Positions 12,721-26,544 of a DNA stretch of 64,000 bases are shown one piece after another; the stretch's first letter is position 1, and every line of letters starts with the position of its first letter. The notes beneath the pieces are model-generated. The model was given only the letters and a program-made list of their open reading frames with translations, did not search any database and was not told where the DNA came from. Position numbers and translations under genes: made by a program. The DNA comes from Centroberyx gerrardi (lineage: Eukaryota; Chordata; Actinopteri; Beryciformes; Berycidae): the NCBI RefSeq assembly GCF_048128805.1, contig NC_136020.1, forward strand, positions 5,302,501 through 5,366,500, in the 5' to 3' direction.

Positions 12721-13031
12721 TTCAGTGTGTGTGTTCTTGTATTTCTGTGTATGTAAGTATGAGGAACAAATGTCCTCACAAGGATAGAGAGATGAAGAAA
12801 ATCCTCCAAAGTGAGGACATTTTTACCGGCTATTTTAGCATTGGGATTTGGATTTAGGGTCAAGATTATTATTAGGATTTCGGTAGGGTTAAGGTACAGC
12901 AAGTAGTGGTGAAGGTTAAGTTTAGGGTTGAGGATTACGGAATGAATGTAGTCAATGAGGGTCCTCACAAGTATAGTAATACAGATGTGTGTGTGTGTGT
13001 GTCTGTGTGCGTGTGTGTACGTCTTGTGTGG
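12721..13031 (-). repeat. Interspersed repeat with CA/GT tail
   Basis: Contains 'gtcctcacaaggatagagag', a stretch of degenerate 'ttagggtt' units (12850-12950), then 'gtcctcacaagtatagtaatacag' followed by a (GT)n tract at about 12988-13020. This wording is common in fish genomes. The two 'cctcacaag(t/g)atag' copies flank the middle. Class not assigned. Confidence 0.55.
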
Positions 13032-13197
13032 GAGAGCAGGGGAACCTCTGACAGCTGTCATTAAAAAGAAAAACAGGATCTAAAGGTGAACTCAGTGTAA
13101 CGCTGATCGATGCAACAGCGAACACAAAGCATCAAGCTATTCTAAGGCAACCTGCTGCGACCTGCAGATGATTACAAGACACTGACCACAGGGGATC

Positions 13198-13242
13198 TAG
13201 GAGGGATGGAGGGGGGAGGGGGAAGGGAGGGGGGTGAAGAAG
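13198..13242 (+). repeat. G-rich purine tract
   Basis: Several runs of three or more G (aggagggatggaggggggag and on) within 45 bp. The arrangement would permit a G-quadruplex on the plus strand. No gene is near, so any function is speculative. Confidence 0.5.
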
Positions 13243-13731
13243 AGATGGGGGCAAACAGGAATATAAGCTGATCATTGCGACTACAAAAGAATATTGATTT
13301 TTGTGACGTTAAGTGGGGGATGACACTGGCAAAGGTAAACCAGTTTTGTGCTTGTAGATTAAAGGTAAAGGCGAACAAAAAATGCACTATATATCGCAAT
13401 TCTACAAGCTACTGGTCAGCTCATGATGGGTATTCTCAAATTGAAAGGCAGAGGTGAGGGAAAACATTACAGAGGTTCACATCATAACAACACAGCTCCA
13501 GAAAGCAATTAACATTATGAAATGATCCCGAGTGCACTGCCGAGCCTTTGTAAACTCTCTGTCATTAAGTGGGTACACTTCACAGCACATGACTGATTTG
13601 GTAAACTGAAGTCAGTTTTTCAGCACTGGTGAATGTGAGAGGGTTGTGCTGAGGTCAAAGCTCATGAGACTTTCCCATATTGTGGTTTTATACAGCGCGT
13701 ATGTGGATGCAGTGTGTAGATGAGCGGTAGG

Positions 13732-14813
13732 TATGGGCAGAAATATGTGTCACTAGAAACTGAATTTGAAATATTTATATTTGAATTTGAATTGCTCAAC
13801 TTGAATAATTGCATTAAAAAACTGAATTTGAATCACATAATTTGAATTTGTATTGTTTAACTTGAATAATTGCATTGAAAAACTGAATCTGAATAGCATA
13901 ATTTGAAATTGAATTTATTAGTTTGAAACTGAATTCCAATAAACTTGAAACTGAATGTAATATTATGAAATTGAATTAATTTGCTCTGAAACTGTATTCA
14001 GTTCTCACAATTCAAATTCAGTTCTTGCAATTGAATTTCAGTTTACTGAGACACACATCCTGGTCGTTGAGGAAGAGCAATCGAGTGCAGATTCACAGAA
14101 CTCCTTTTCACATTTTTGGCCCGAAAATTCCAGATCCCTTCAGTTCTCTGGACATGATACTCCGAGCTGAACGCCATCAGTTTTCAGCATGTCGAAGCAT
14201 GACCAAAGGCCATATTAACCAGATCTAACAGCTACAGTTATGCTATCACTTGTATACATAAAGCTTCTTCTTATAGGCTATATATTATACGTTTATACAA
14301 ACCTGTGAATCGAGCCTTTGGTCATGCTTCGACATGCTGAAAACTGATGGCGTTCAGCTCGGAGTATCATGTCCAGAGAACTGAAGGGATCTGGAATTTT
14401 TGGGCCAAAAACGTGAAAAGGATGTTCTGTGAATCTGCACTCAATTGCTCTTCCTCAACGACCAGGATGTGTGTCTCACCAAACTGAAATTCAATTGCAA
14501 GAACTGAAATTGAATTACGAGAACTGAATTTGAACTGTGAGAACTGAATACAGTTTCAGAGCAAATTAATTCAATTTCATAATATTACATTCAGTTTCAA
14601 GTTTATTGGAATTCAGTTTCAAACTAATAAATTCAATTTCAAATTATGCTATTCAGATTCAGTTTTTCAATGCAATTATTCAAGTTAAACAATACAAATT
14701 CAAATTATGTGATTCAAATTCAGTTTTTTAATGCAATTATTCAAGTTGAGCAATTCAAATTCAAATATAAATAATTCAATTTCAGTTTCTAGTGACACAT
14801 ATTTCTGCCCATA
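13732..14813. mobile_element. Fold-back (palindromic) element with 0.5 kb arms
   Basis: The left arm (13732-14210) and right arm (14314-14813) are near-identical inverted copies around a spacer of about 103 bp. The ends are TATGGGCAGAAATATGTG and CACATATTTCTGCCCATA; the inner ends are 'catgaccaaaggc' and 'gcctttggtcatg'. The arms hold many 'gaatttgaa/ttcaatttc' units. The right arm has about 21 bp more than the left, which fits one extra internal unit ('gtaattcaatttcagttc' when reversed). Six-base direct repeats flank the element (GGTAGG on both sides, or TAGGTA if the end is set at TGGGCAG), fitting a target-site duplication. No transposase is encoded. The high arm identity suggests a recent insertion or arm homogenisation. 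Confidence 0.85.
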
Positions 14814-15321
14814 GGTAGGGGGTGGAGGGAACAGTGCTCCGCCTGTTGCGCACGTGAATGGCAAGGTGTCTGATCCACAATAGGTCTTAATCCCAAGCTC
14901 CAGAGCCTGAGCCAATTACCTGTTGCAACATAGCGGACGCCCCGCTGAAAGCAGGAAAATTGAATTAGAATAAGAAAAAGACCGGGGGAGTGTACATTAA
15001 ATCCTATTCTTTGGCCAAGGAGGATGCTTCCAATAAGGATACAAGGTGTCTATTAAGACAATGGAGGGAAAAGCAATAGGGGGATGATGAGGAAGTGTGA
15101 GGGTGCCAGGCAGTATAATCCCTTGTCAAGGGTAATTAAAGATCGGTACTGTGTGAGCTCGCCTTAGGCCTTCGAAAGCAGAGAGTGAGACAAGTAAAGA
15201 CAAAGGGAATCCTTCAATGTAGTTATGGTTCACAAGAGTCCAACATGCACCATTCAAAAGGACCCCATACAATCTAGTACGCACACATTTTCCTGAAGCT
15301 GAAGAGGTTTTGAGGGTGAAA
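14814..15321. other. No gene recognised
   Basis: Apparently unique sequence between two repeats. No supportable frame. Confidence 0.4.
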
Positions 15322-15630
15322 AATGGTAACACTTTATTTGGATAGTCCACCATTTATACTCAAGTAACTATCAGGTGGCAAAAAGTAGATGTTCAACAAA
15401 GTGTCACAATTTGGTGCATCTCTACGACTATGTAACCCTAACGCTGACCTTAGCCTAACCTTAACCTTAACCCTGACCCCTACCCTATTTGCAACATTAA
15501 CCCCAATCGTAAGATTAACCCTAACCCAGACACTGAGCATCTATAGACTACTTTTCACACAATTATGAGTATCACTTGAAACTCAGTAGACTTTATAGTG
15601 ACACGTTATAGTCACTTGATCTAAATAAAG
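15322..15630. repeat. Interspersed repeat with degenerate telomere-like core
   Basis: Begins 'ggtaacactttatttggata' and ends near 'ctaaataaagcatgac'. Between them lie roughly 100 bp of irregular 'ccctaac/ccttaacc' units (15430-15530). This arrangement is a familiar fish interspersed repeat, not a true (TTAGGG)n array, since the units vary in length and sequence. Confidence 0.5.
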
Positions 15631-16527
15631 CATGACGAGAAACTTCTATCTACCTACAGCGATGAAATTCAGCCTCATTAAATCAATCCTGAGCCATTCT
15701 GGCTGCGAATTCGCATACCTACTGTGATCTGTTTTGCCAGTTATCAAATCTGGGGATCTAACAGTGTGTAGCCATTAACCCCCGACTGAGCCTCAGATGC
15801 TGGAACAAAACCCCGGGCCTCTCTGCCTGCATGGAGATGCAGCGTTTTGGGCTTGAACTAATGATCTGTCAAACAGACCGAGTGGGAACCCTGCCGGCGG
15901 GGGGTCAAAGTGAGAGTGATAAGGGAGGCTCGGTGAGGGCTCCGTGCACCACCGGGCTGCTTCAGCACTTAAGCCTTAACCAGCATTCTTGGTTTAAACT
16001 CCCTGTCGGCTGCTGGCCTAGTTATCCTGTTCTGTAAATGCCCTCTAAGCTCTCTGTCCACACAGTGCAGGAGCTCTTAATGCTCTCACAACTCCACAAC
16101 ACACACACGTTCCCGTAAACGCTCACACACATACCTGCACGCGCACACACACACACCCAGGTCTCTCTGTCGTTCTCCCTTGCTGTGGGGGAAGCAGAGC
16201 GATAAATGCCATCTCTTCCAATCTGACAGGAGCTCCAGGGAGGGAAATATGTGGCGGAAACCGAGGGGCCTGAGCAGAGAGAGCATGAGGGGGAGTCCAT
16301 GAGAGCAACGGACAAAACAGTCCATCTGTAGTGCAACAGCCAGGAGAGAGGGGTGAGTGCCCATGGGCAAGCTTGTGTAGCATGTGATGTGTGTGCGCCT
16401 AATTTGTGTCTGTGTGTGCGTGCAAACGTACGCATGTAGCTATGATCTCCGCGAGCACGTGTGACCATATGAAAGTTCTCGCCTGTGTGACTTCTGGAGC
16501 TTATTTCGCAGACTGCAGTCTTAGTTA
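15631..16527. other. No gene recognised
   Basis: Several overlapping minus-strand frames (16022-16468) come from CA-rich sequence at 16098-16160 and show no family content. Nothing else is supportable. Confidence 0.4.
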
Positions 16528-17222
16528 CACAAACATTTCTCGGAGGCAGAGCTGCTCTGGGGGCGGAAATAATCTTATTGGTTGAGTTAAACGGGCATTA
16601 AGTAATTTATGACTTTTATTGACGTCTATCGGCGGCAAAGGAATTGCAACAACATCGACAGGTCGCTAACGAGGGGCAGGGCGGGGGGTCATTTTTTGGG
16701 ACAGCAAATCCTCAATGGGCCGAGCCAGAACCACAGTTTTCTGGCAAACCTGAATGGCAAAGAAGAAAATATAAATAAAAATATAAAGAGCGATGATTTA
16801 TTTTTCATTCATTCACCATTCATTCATGATCTTGGAGGTGGGAGGTGGCTAGCTAACTAGCTTACTTATAGCTATAGGCTAGTATGACTAGTATGAACTT
16901 GGAAGGTCAGCTAGGCTAACTAGCTAACAGATAACATAATATGGCTAGACTGCATTTTTACAGTTAGTAGCAGAGCGCTAGACTTCATAATATTAGCTAC
17001 CACTCTCTTACCCCTTGCCTTTTTCACTGGGCTTCAGTCTAACAAGTTCAAGTTCATTTATTTATATAGCCTTTATATAACTTTACAGAGAATGAACCTA
17101 AGCATAATAATAACTTTACTTAGCCAGAAAAACTCTGGTTCTTTGGCTCCGTCCATTAAGGTTTTTACTCAACCAATGAGATTATTTCTGCCTCCAGTAC
17201 AGCTTTGCCTCCAAATGTGTGC
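16528..17222. mobile_element. TIR DNA element of about 0.7 kb, family R3
   Basis: Long imperfect terminal inverted repeats: the left end (about 16528-16590, 'ggaggcagagctgctctggg' then 'cggaaataatcttattggtt') matches the reverse complement of the right end (about 17160-17222, 'aaccaatgagattatttctg' then 'ctgtactggaggca' in reverse). The middle has 'gctagctaactagc' stretches and 'ttcagtctaac'. There is no transposase frame. A related copy, sharing the left TIR and middle, lies at 34290-34795. A short AT-rich insertion-like block (17043-17120) may be nested inside. Confidence 0.65.
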
Positions 17223-19424
17223 AAAAAAACCCTCCAATCTGTGTTTATTTCACACATGAAATGATCTGATACTACTTCTAGAGCCACAGCGCTAGCACTG
17301 GCCTCTGAGGCTTGGGCAGAGCAGCATCCAGTGCAATTTTCTCACTGTGATATGACTTTGACTGACAGGCTGGTCGATATGAGAGGCAACCTCCATTATC
17401 ACCTCCTAAACTGTTGACTGGCCAGACCTCTAAGGGGCCACTATTAGCATACTAATTATTTTTAGAGAGAATAAACTAAGCTAGAAAATGCCGTACTTAC
17501 CTTTTATTATGCTAGGAATGCATTTTTGTTTGTCCGAACTAACATTGCACAGAGGGCATATTTGGACAGCGACAGGAGAATATCTCTTTTATTCTTTCTA
17601 ATTCTTTTTGGCAGTTGCTCATTTAATTGCTTTGGAGAGTCATTGTTTAAACGCCTGGGGCCTCATTGCCTAGTAATTGCTTTGTCCATTTATCAAACGT
17701 GGTAATGAGTCTATTTAACTGTAATCTCTGGGTATGGGGGAAGGTAGGTTGCCTAGAGAGTCAGCCCAGTAGTAAACCCTGTCCAGTCAAAACTTTTAAC
17801 ACATTCACATCTTAAGGGATCTATCAAGATTTTAGCTCCAGAAAACAACATGCCTCGTAAAAACAGATACTTTCCAGTGAGTTAGACAGATACACTCATG
17901 TGTGTGACCAGCATAATGAATGCTCACGTGGTAGTTATGACACACACACACACACACAAAGAAGGAACAGACATCTGTTGGTAGCAGGTGTGTCAGTGGG
18001 TTGGGATATTGAACAATATTCAGTAGGCCAATCCGTTTCTAAGCTCCCTGTGTGACAGAGACCTGTGTCCTATTGTGTATTAGTATTTCACACTAATTAA
18101 TGCTGTAATCCTGAGATTGGCTGGGAGAGCTGCACGTATCTCCTTCATGACTAATTACCGGCCATCATGGCATGACTTGCAGAGCTTCATGATAGGCAGC
18201 ACAACATGCAGTGCTCACATTTTTTTCTGATTATTGTCTGATTATCCTGTTGTATGATTCTTGCTGCAGCCCTCCCAGAATTTGCAAATTCATTTATAAT
18301 TTAGTGGTTAGTATCTATGCGGTCACTTCTATGCTACAGTCAATCTCTGTTCTTTTCAAGATACGCTGAGATAATGGTGCAGCAGTTTTAATTATTTTTT
18401 ATTGCATTGAATCAACTTTAAGTAACCTAAGCTTGGTGAAGACGCACAACCTGCATGACCAAGCATCACCATGACCAAGCAGAACCTGGTGGATCTCTAA
18501 TTAATAGATTAAGTACTTAAGCTACCACTATGAGACTGAAGGAGGCTTAAGACTTTTTGTCAAGTGGTGTATTTGACTTTAGACTTGAATGATGTACAGG
18601 TTCAATGTCAACCCAAAATGTTCACAATATGATATTATGGCAGGGTAAAAATTCATATTAAAACAGCTTTGGAAACTGTTTTGAACTGATATCAGAACGA
18701 TATTTAGGCCCTGATATCACAAAACAATGCAGGTAGCAGCTGTGGACATCTACAGCCTTCGTATCAACATCTAGTCAACTTCGATGTGCTTGCTGGGTGG
18801 GTAAAGGCCAACATGCCAACATGTATGTATGAGGCTTGAGTGCATATAAATGTACTGGGAGATAAGAGGGGGAAAAAGCATGAAAGATCGATGTTATAAA
18901 AAGAAATGGAGGTGTGACCGTACCCACACACAGGCATGTTTTCTGTTTTGTGGGAAAAATATTGATCAGATCACTGAGAACTCTCACTGCACATTTCATT
19001 TACTCTGCTGCCAGTTCTGGCTCCTTTCACCGGCATTTCCTGCTAGGCTGGGGGTAAAGAAAACATCATTTCATCTAATCTAGAGTTGTTCTGTCTGAAT
19101 ACGACATTGTAATGAAACTCTGTGAACAAACCGGTAGAAAGAAACACTGCAGCGCTGTACTATTAAGCTTCAAGCAAAACAAAACATGGCTAGATTATTG
19201 GTTGAACAAAATAAGCAGACATGGCCTACAGGGGTTTTAGAACAGGTCAGAGGTATAATGAGTCATGAATAGGCAGAGTCTGCTTTTTGTTTTTGGTGTG
19301 AGACACCAAAGTCTAGGGGAGAGAGAGGACAAAGGTGGATTGGAGGGTATTAGATGAGGATCCAAAAAAAGCTCTCGGACAGTGTGTGGGGTTGCAACAG
19401 AGAGGAGCGTCCCATTACCACTGA
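17223..19424. other. No gene recognised
   Basis: No supportable gene. A (CA)n tract lies at 17941-17958. Minus- and plus-strand frames at 18775-19083 have no recognisable content. Confidence 0.4.
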
Positions 19425-19760
19425 CTGAGACACCCTAGATTCACCCTATTTTCCCAAATGTTATTCTGGTGTCAGGTATGGACAAATACAAACTGTCTCC
19501 TAAACAGCAGTGAGCAGCGCTCCATCCAGAGAAAGCCGGACTCACCAACGTTAGATCTTTTCCTCTCTCGTCCCTTTGGTTTCCTTTGGTATAAAGCATC
19601 ACACACCGGCCGGTTGGTAAACATGAGTGTGCTGTGTGCAGTGTACTGACGTCACCTTATAGGATTTCTAGGTACTGAAGTTCAAATCTTCCAAAAAGTT
19701 ACCTCTCACTGCCATTTGGAGCCCGCCAATGTGCAAAGTTGCCCCATGCAGCTTTAAATG
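19425..19760 (+). repeat. Dispersed repeat family R2, partial copy
   Basis: Shares an ordered set of blocks with 48157-48640: 'tagattc(a/g)ccctatttt', 'cctaaacagcag(t/a)gagcag', 'ccagagaaagc(c/t)gg', 'ctgacgtca', 'ctcactgccatttggagcc' and the terminal 'gtgcaaagttgccccatgcagcttta'. The left terminus seen in the 48 kb copy is missing here. A shorter 3'-end piece is at 22740-22815. Confidence 0.65.
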
Positions 19761-19975
19761 TGGTGTAAATTGTTGCTTAATCTACTAAAAAAATCTATAT
19801 TAGTTATTTTTATAATCTCTTTTGCTATTTCAGCTGTGATGACCTTAGCTCCTGATGAAAAAATGCTATTTTGTGGTGAAAACACTTTTGGTAAAGTATT
19901 GACACTGGGTTAAACTGGTGCTTATTTCTCTGGTTGTCAGGCAGGGCTGGAGGAGGCGGTGGAGTACAGGCGAAG

Positions 19976-22900
19976 ATGCTGAGCGCGTGGAAGCTGCTCT
20001 TCTGGCAGTTGGCAGTGAAATTATCCTACCATGTCGTTACAGGTAGGTCAGAAATCAATTGGGGGGCGGGGGTGGGGGGGTCCTGGTGGCTCACTGGGAT
20101 GGCTCAAAGTAGTTCTCAAAGTAGGATCCAGGGACCCCCAGGGGCCCTTGAGGATGTTCCAGAGGGTCCCCAGCAAAATGAGGAATAGATTAGCTTCATG
20201 AAAATTAATTCAATTGAAATTATCCCAATTAGAGAATGTATAAGAATCTAATCATAATTTTCACTCTCACCATTATTATCTCTGCACATATAATGAAGAT
20301 AGCTCGACAATTCAGTAATAAATCAACATTAAGAAATCTTCCCATATGGGTCCCGGGGACAAAATCTCCTCAAATTGGGGTATGTGGCCCTATAGTGAGT
20401 CTATTTGGGGCTGTGAGACACACAGGGATGAAGTGAGGGGTAAACCCACCTAAATTCAGTTTATTCATAGCTTTAGGCTGACATAAATTTTAATGAGTTA
20501 AATTCATAGTATACATCACAGTAAGTTGCATCAGAGTGATGGAAGTTGTATGAAGATAGGGTCTTTTAAGGGGGGGGGGGGGGGGGGAGCATAAATCAGT
20601 GCTTCTGAAAATATAGCTGACTTTTGTTTATATTGGTGATTGTTTGCCTTATGATGATCGCTGGCTGTAAGTCATAGTTTACCCTCCTCTTTATTTACCA
20701 CTACATCACTGTACATGCAACATAGTGAGTTTGAGTCTGCCGTACAGCCTTTGTTGCAAGTCATCCTCTTTCTCTCTCCCAGTTTTACGGACACTCTCCA
20801 CTGTCTGCTATCTATCCAATAAATCCGAAATGCCTTGGAAATGTATATCTAGAAAAACAAATCCTGGGGGCTTCATGGAAGTCATGGCTTATCGATATCT
20901 GTTGATGTCACTGACCTCACCGGTTTGTTCCCCAGCCAGCCTGTGCCTGGGTGGGTCAGACATCTTTGCGACCGTCAGAGAGAATAGCCGGACGGGACAG
21001 TTCATAGCAAACCTCAACATCACTGGGGACCCAGGGGCCAACACCATTCGCCTGTGCCTCACTGGAGAAAACGTTGACTGGTTCTACTTAGAGGGCCGAA
21101 CCATCCGGCTAAACTCCTCCTCTTCAAGAGCTCTGGATCGAGAGGTACAACCTCCCTAAATGTTACAGAAAAATGCCTAAATCCGGCAAACTTATACTCA
21201 ACTTTTCATTAATCGAATCTACTTTGGTCTCAAAGGTTCAGGGAGCTATTCTTATGGCAGAATTGACGTGTTATGAAAGTGACATAATACAGGTACGATG
21301 TAAACTATTGCAGCATGTTTGCAACCAGTACATCAGAGTGCCATTGACAACAAAATGAAATACTGTTGCCCTCAGGACAAAATTAAGGCTATTTCTTTCC
21401 TCAGAGTAAGTACAGGATCATGGTTGAGATTCTGAATGAAAATGACAACAAACCGCAATTCCTGGAGGAGACAATCCAGCCATTTTACATCAATGAGGTA
21501 TAAAATGTAGGCTTAGTGGCAGAGAATAACCTTATAGCTATTCAGGTTAGAAATATCTGGCCTGTGTAATGATGTTATACTAAGGCTGTCCATTCTGTTG
21601 TTAACATTAGTGAAGTTAGCAACACAAATTCACTGATCTCGCTTTCAAATAATGAATTACACATAATGAATGTTTCTTCTCTCTCCAGCTTGCAGCAGTG
21701 AACTCTGTTGTCTTCACTGTCAAGGCAATTGATGCGGACGGAGACATTATTAGCTACACCATCAACAAATCATCGGTATAATGTAGCTTACTCACACAAA
21801 GTAAAATTAATTTAAATGACCCCCTTTAAGCCTCCGAAAGCTTTAACCATATGGCTTCAAGTGATATTAGAGTGTTTTTTATATAAGAAAATGAGCGACT
21901 ACATTGTAACAGCTTAACCAGTATGAAGCCCCAAGCTAGAATACACTGTATTTCTACTTTGGAACCTATTCATTTGAATTTTTCCTTTGCTTATCCTATG
22001 AACCATGCTACTGATCTACTAAGCCTGACGCCAGCTACTTCAGGATAGATTTGCCAAACAGCGGGAATGTGGTACTGGACAAGCCGTTGGACTATGAGAC
22101 CAAAACCCAACTGCAGCTGGTCATCTATGCCACGGTAATACATGTTAATCCCTTTTTCATTAATCAACAGGAAGGCTTTGAGGCAAGAGGACAATAATTA
22201 AAGCCAAAGGGTATTACTGTGCCACTGCCTGCCTCGTAATCTAATAGCATTAAATCCAACAACTGTTCACAAGATGGTTAGACTAGGCGTAAAAAATACA
22301 AACAACAGCGTGACATAATCATTCAAAGATTAAAAAATGACTGTTATATGACTGTTAGATATATTTTAGTTGCTTCCAGAGGAGGCCAGTGTGTTTGCTG
22401 ACATCTATTGCTTTATGTATTACAAACTAGAGGAAGACAGACATGGTATGTTGGATCATTGATTGACTTCCATGTCTAATCTTGTATCCTAAACGGGTAA
22501 CGAGAAAAAGAGCCACGCTCACCTACAAAGCTCAGTACCTTCTTGGGAATAGCATGACACTGATGAAGGCCTACTGGCAAAACATCTGTCTTATCTTCTG
22601 CTCTCCGCTGAATGAATAAAGAAGGAATATGCAACCTTGTGAGTGCGGACCATAATATCTGTGTCGGTTGGTCGTTTTGGTCTATGCACCAGTTCTGAGC
22701 GCAAGTGACTTGCTAATCTTACTTGGATATTCAAGTTAACATCATTCAAGTCAACAGTTATCTCTTGCTGCCATTTGGAGCCACCAACGAGCCTCGAAGT
22801 TGTCTCGTGCAGTCCTACACCTTGACAAAGGTTAATTTGAGCTGAAACACAGTCAGTCAGCTTTAACTTTTCAGATTGCCAATGTAAAATAAAGGCTTTT

Positions 22901-25900
22901 CACTTTTGCTATCACAACAGTGCCTCAGACCCTCTTTGAATTCTATTAATACATTCTTTCTGCCATGGACATGTACTGCTCTCAAATCTTTGGTCTCATC
23001 TATTGCTTTATATCATGATGTGTGATACAGGAAGCCAACACCAGGGAGAAGTACAACACGTCCGCCACCTTGACTGTCTACATCAAAGACGGGGACGACC
23101 AGTACCCGCATTTCCTTCCCTGCACACCGGCCTCTCCAGACGAGATCCTCCCTGTCTGCACCAACCCCGTCTACACAACCAACATCACAGAGAAAGACCA
23201 GGTTGACATGGTGTTTTCTTAAAGTAAAAACCCATCCTAAAACACATACACGTGCCTTGCATTTCTGGGCCCAATTTGGAGTTTGGTGGTGTATTTTTCT
23301 CTTCATTGGATGGAGTTTGATAGCAGAACATTTTTCAGTTATCTAAAACATCAACGGTAAACGTTAGGTTCTGACGGTCAGTCCGTCAGAATCAAAGAGG
23401 CTTCTTTCTAGAGCTACCATTTTGCACCGATTTTTCCTTTAATCATGGCACAATCTGCGGTTAAACAGTTTGAGAACCACTGGTCGATCCTCAGATGCAG
23501 CAACTCCTTTCTGTTTCAGGACATGATTCTCGATTTTTTTCCTGGTCCAATACATGCAGTGGACGGTGACAGAAGCCTTAACACTCCCCTGAACTACACA
23601 ATTCTCTCAGGTGAGGACTACCAGCCCATTTCATTCCATTTGACATTGGACTACATTGGACATCCTGATATGAGAGAATCGCAGAGAGCATCTTTGTTGT
23701 ATAAGTCAATATTGGTACCAAGATGCTTTAGGAAATCCTTTCATCAAGAATCCTTGAAAACTTGCTGTTAAAAAGGTTAACATTATGGTCATTACTATAT
23801 CATTGTCAAATTATCTGTGATACTTTAATTTAATTACAGTAAACTGTGAGCCCATGGTTGAAGCCTCTGTCTCACACCAGTGGTATTGTTAGTGTTAGTG
23901 TTTCTCAAAATTGAGACCACATTTCCCATAAACACTGCTGCTTCCTGTGGGAAAGAGGATGTTGCTACTTGTCCCACTCCCCCTCCGAGTCCATTTGTTT
24001 TTTCTTTGGCTTTACTGAAGAGTATAAACATGTTAGAAGTGATTTTTCCATCAGCCTTTCACTCCTTCCACCATCTGCCATTACCAGAAACTCTGAAAGC
24101 TTTAGCTCTGGTAGAACAGTACCCTCTTCTTGTTTTTGTACTGTAAAGCAGCCCAGCAGATTTCCTTCCAAATTTGACCCGGTGCCACACAATGCAAAAT
24201 TCAGTAGAGGCTGCCAATCTTCTCAGTGATGGTCTCATTCGTAATTATACTAATATCTCAAAATGAATATGGGAATGATTTATTTTAGTTTAATATAAAT
24301 AGTATTTGAATGTCTACCTACAAGTATGTATATTTGACAAAGCAGGTGCTGACCATGGCAGATTTGTGATTGACAACCAGGCAGGAGAGATCACATTAAC
24401 CAGGCCTGTGGAAAACAGACAACTGACACCCACATTCAGACTGCGCATCATAGTATGTTTCACCTTTCATGGCTGTTTCACAAATATATTCTTTAATTAC
24501 ATGTTTCCAACAAAGAAAGATCAAACATGTTCAACAAAGAGATCAAAGTAACATTGATCTCTTTGTTGCACATCTACCACACTGTCCACCACCTACAGGC
24601 ATCTCAGCTGAACGATCCAATGAAGTACAGTGTGACAACGGCGTTGGTAAGAGTGCTAGCCGAGAACAGCTTCCCTCCTTTCTTCAACAGAACTATCTAC
24701 AAGGGCTTTGTCATCCAGAGCTCCAGTCCTGCCACCATCATCTCCACCTATGGGAACCAAGTGCTCCTCATCCAGGCCATAGACACAGACTTCAGAGATG
24801 TAAGACTAGATATGTAGAGCTCTACATATCTCTTGTCATCCTTAGAATAAAAATGACAAACTATTAGAGAAATGCCTCCTGTCTCATTACACCACCTCCT
24901 CATTTTTAGGAGGTTAACCCAAATATCCACTACTCCCTCCATCCCCTGTCGGCCAGTGAAGGCCTGTACCGCATCACCCAGGAGGGGGTTCTGATCGCTA
25001 GGACCGACCGCCTACGAGCCTTTGACAGGCACATCCTTGAGGTATTACTGCTACTACTACTACTGGTACTACTACCACTGCCACTATGACTACTACTGCT
25101 ACTGGTATTACTATAAGCACTAACAGATTAGCAGTAGAAGTAACAGATCCCTGAGGCAATCTGCAGATTAAATATGTAACTGCAGTTAGGCGTGTGGAAC
25201 AAGGGCCTGTTCTCTGCTTATGTATACTTAGGGGTAAGATCTACATCTACAGCTTCTTGTTGGATATAAATTGATAGTGTCTGATACTGTCTATGTTTTT
25301 GTAATATGTGGTTATGTTCCCTTGATGTTTTTGTGTATTCTAACTGCTTGCTGAAACAAATTGCCCCATTGGGTATAATAAAGATTAATCATTTACTACT
25401 ATTACTACTACTACTACTACTACTACTACAAATAATAATAATAATAATAATAATAGTAATAATAATACATTAATAAAATAACTTTAAGTGCACTTATTTA
25501 ACAAAGTTACAAAGTGCTTTACTATGAAATAAATAATACACTAGATGCCAATAAATAATGATAGAATCAGAACTATGAACATACTGTACATATCTGCAAG
25601 TCTGAAATATAGTGCCTTAAATATAGTCGTACACATGATCACAGTAAATAAAGGCTTCATGGGCATTATGGCGTTTTATACAACGGTTACTGAGGCATGT
25701 AAGGTCTGAAAGGTATTTTCAGATTAGTGTGTATATCAAGTGCGTACATAAGAGTAATAACAAAGAATGCATCACTTTTCACTAACTAGCTCAATGCTTG
25801 CCACAAGTGTTGGCGTGGCAACTAATGACGCACAACTTGCCACGCTTGGGAATTATCAGTGCAGATGGAATGCATTTTTGAAAAATCTGATTTCTTGGCT

Positions 25901-26511
25901 AAAATAACCTGTTGTATAAAGGGGCAATTAACTACCACTACTCTCTACATAATCAAAATCGGAAAAGACAGGGAATAAGTGATTTAACAAAGGCTGCTGG
26001 TTTAATCCTCTGGCCACTATTCCTGAAGTGTATGGCTGTCTTGGGCCACTTAGTTGTCTCTGAGTAGGACAGTTGTGTGTAGCATGATCCCAGCAGGATG
26101 GGCTTACTGTGGGATTACAACTAAAAGCATCACAGTTTGAATCTCCATCGCTAAAGTCCATTTGACTGAGTCTTTACTATGAATTAGGAATAGCCTGCTG
26201 TGATAGGATCTTCATCTTGCAAGGATAAAATGTGGAAGTAATCATTTGAAAAATTGATTAATGAATTAACTGAATAAACCAAATGAATTATATATATTAT
26301 ATATTAATGTTCTGAATATATCATGATCCTGCAGGTGGTTGCCAGGGATGAGGAATCAGGTGAAGTGGCAACAGCTTCAGTGGACATTGAGGTGCTACAG
26401 AGAGGCCAACCAGGTGAGCAGAAAGCATCACAAACATCATAACGATAAAGGAAGCCATGAGGAAGAGGAAAGTCTGTTGTTGGCTCACGTGCTAGCTTGC
26501 ATGCACATGTG

Positions 26512-26544
<33 letters not shown>

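Noticed and set aside
15425..15530. Interstitial telomere array
   Set aside because: Units vary (ccctaac, ccttaacc, ccctgacc) and lie inside a familiar interspersed repeat.
16022..16468. Three overlapping minus-strand frames of 86-148 codons
   Set aside because: Caused by CA-rich sequence; three frames open at once, none with family content.
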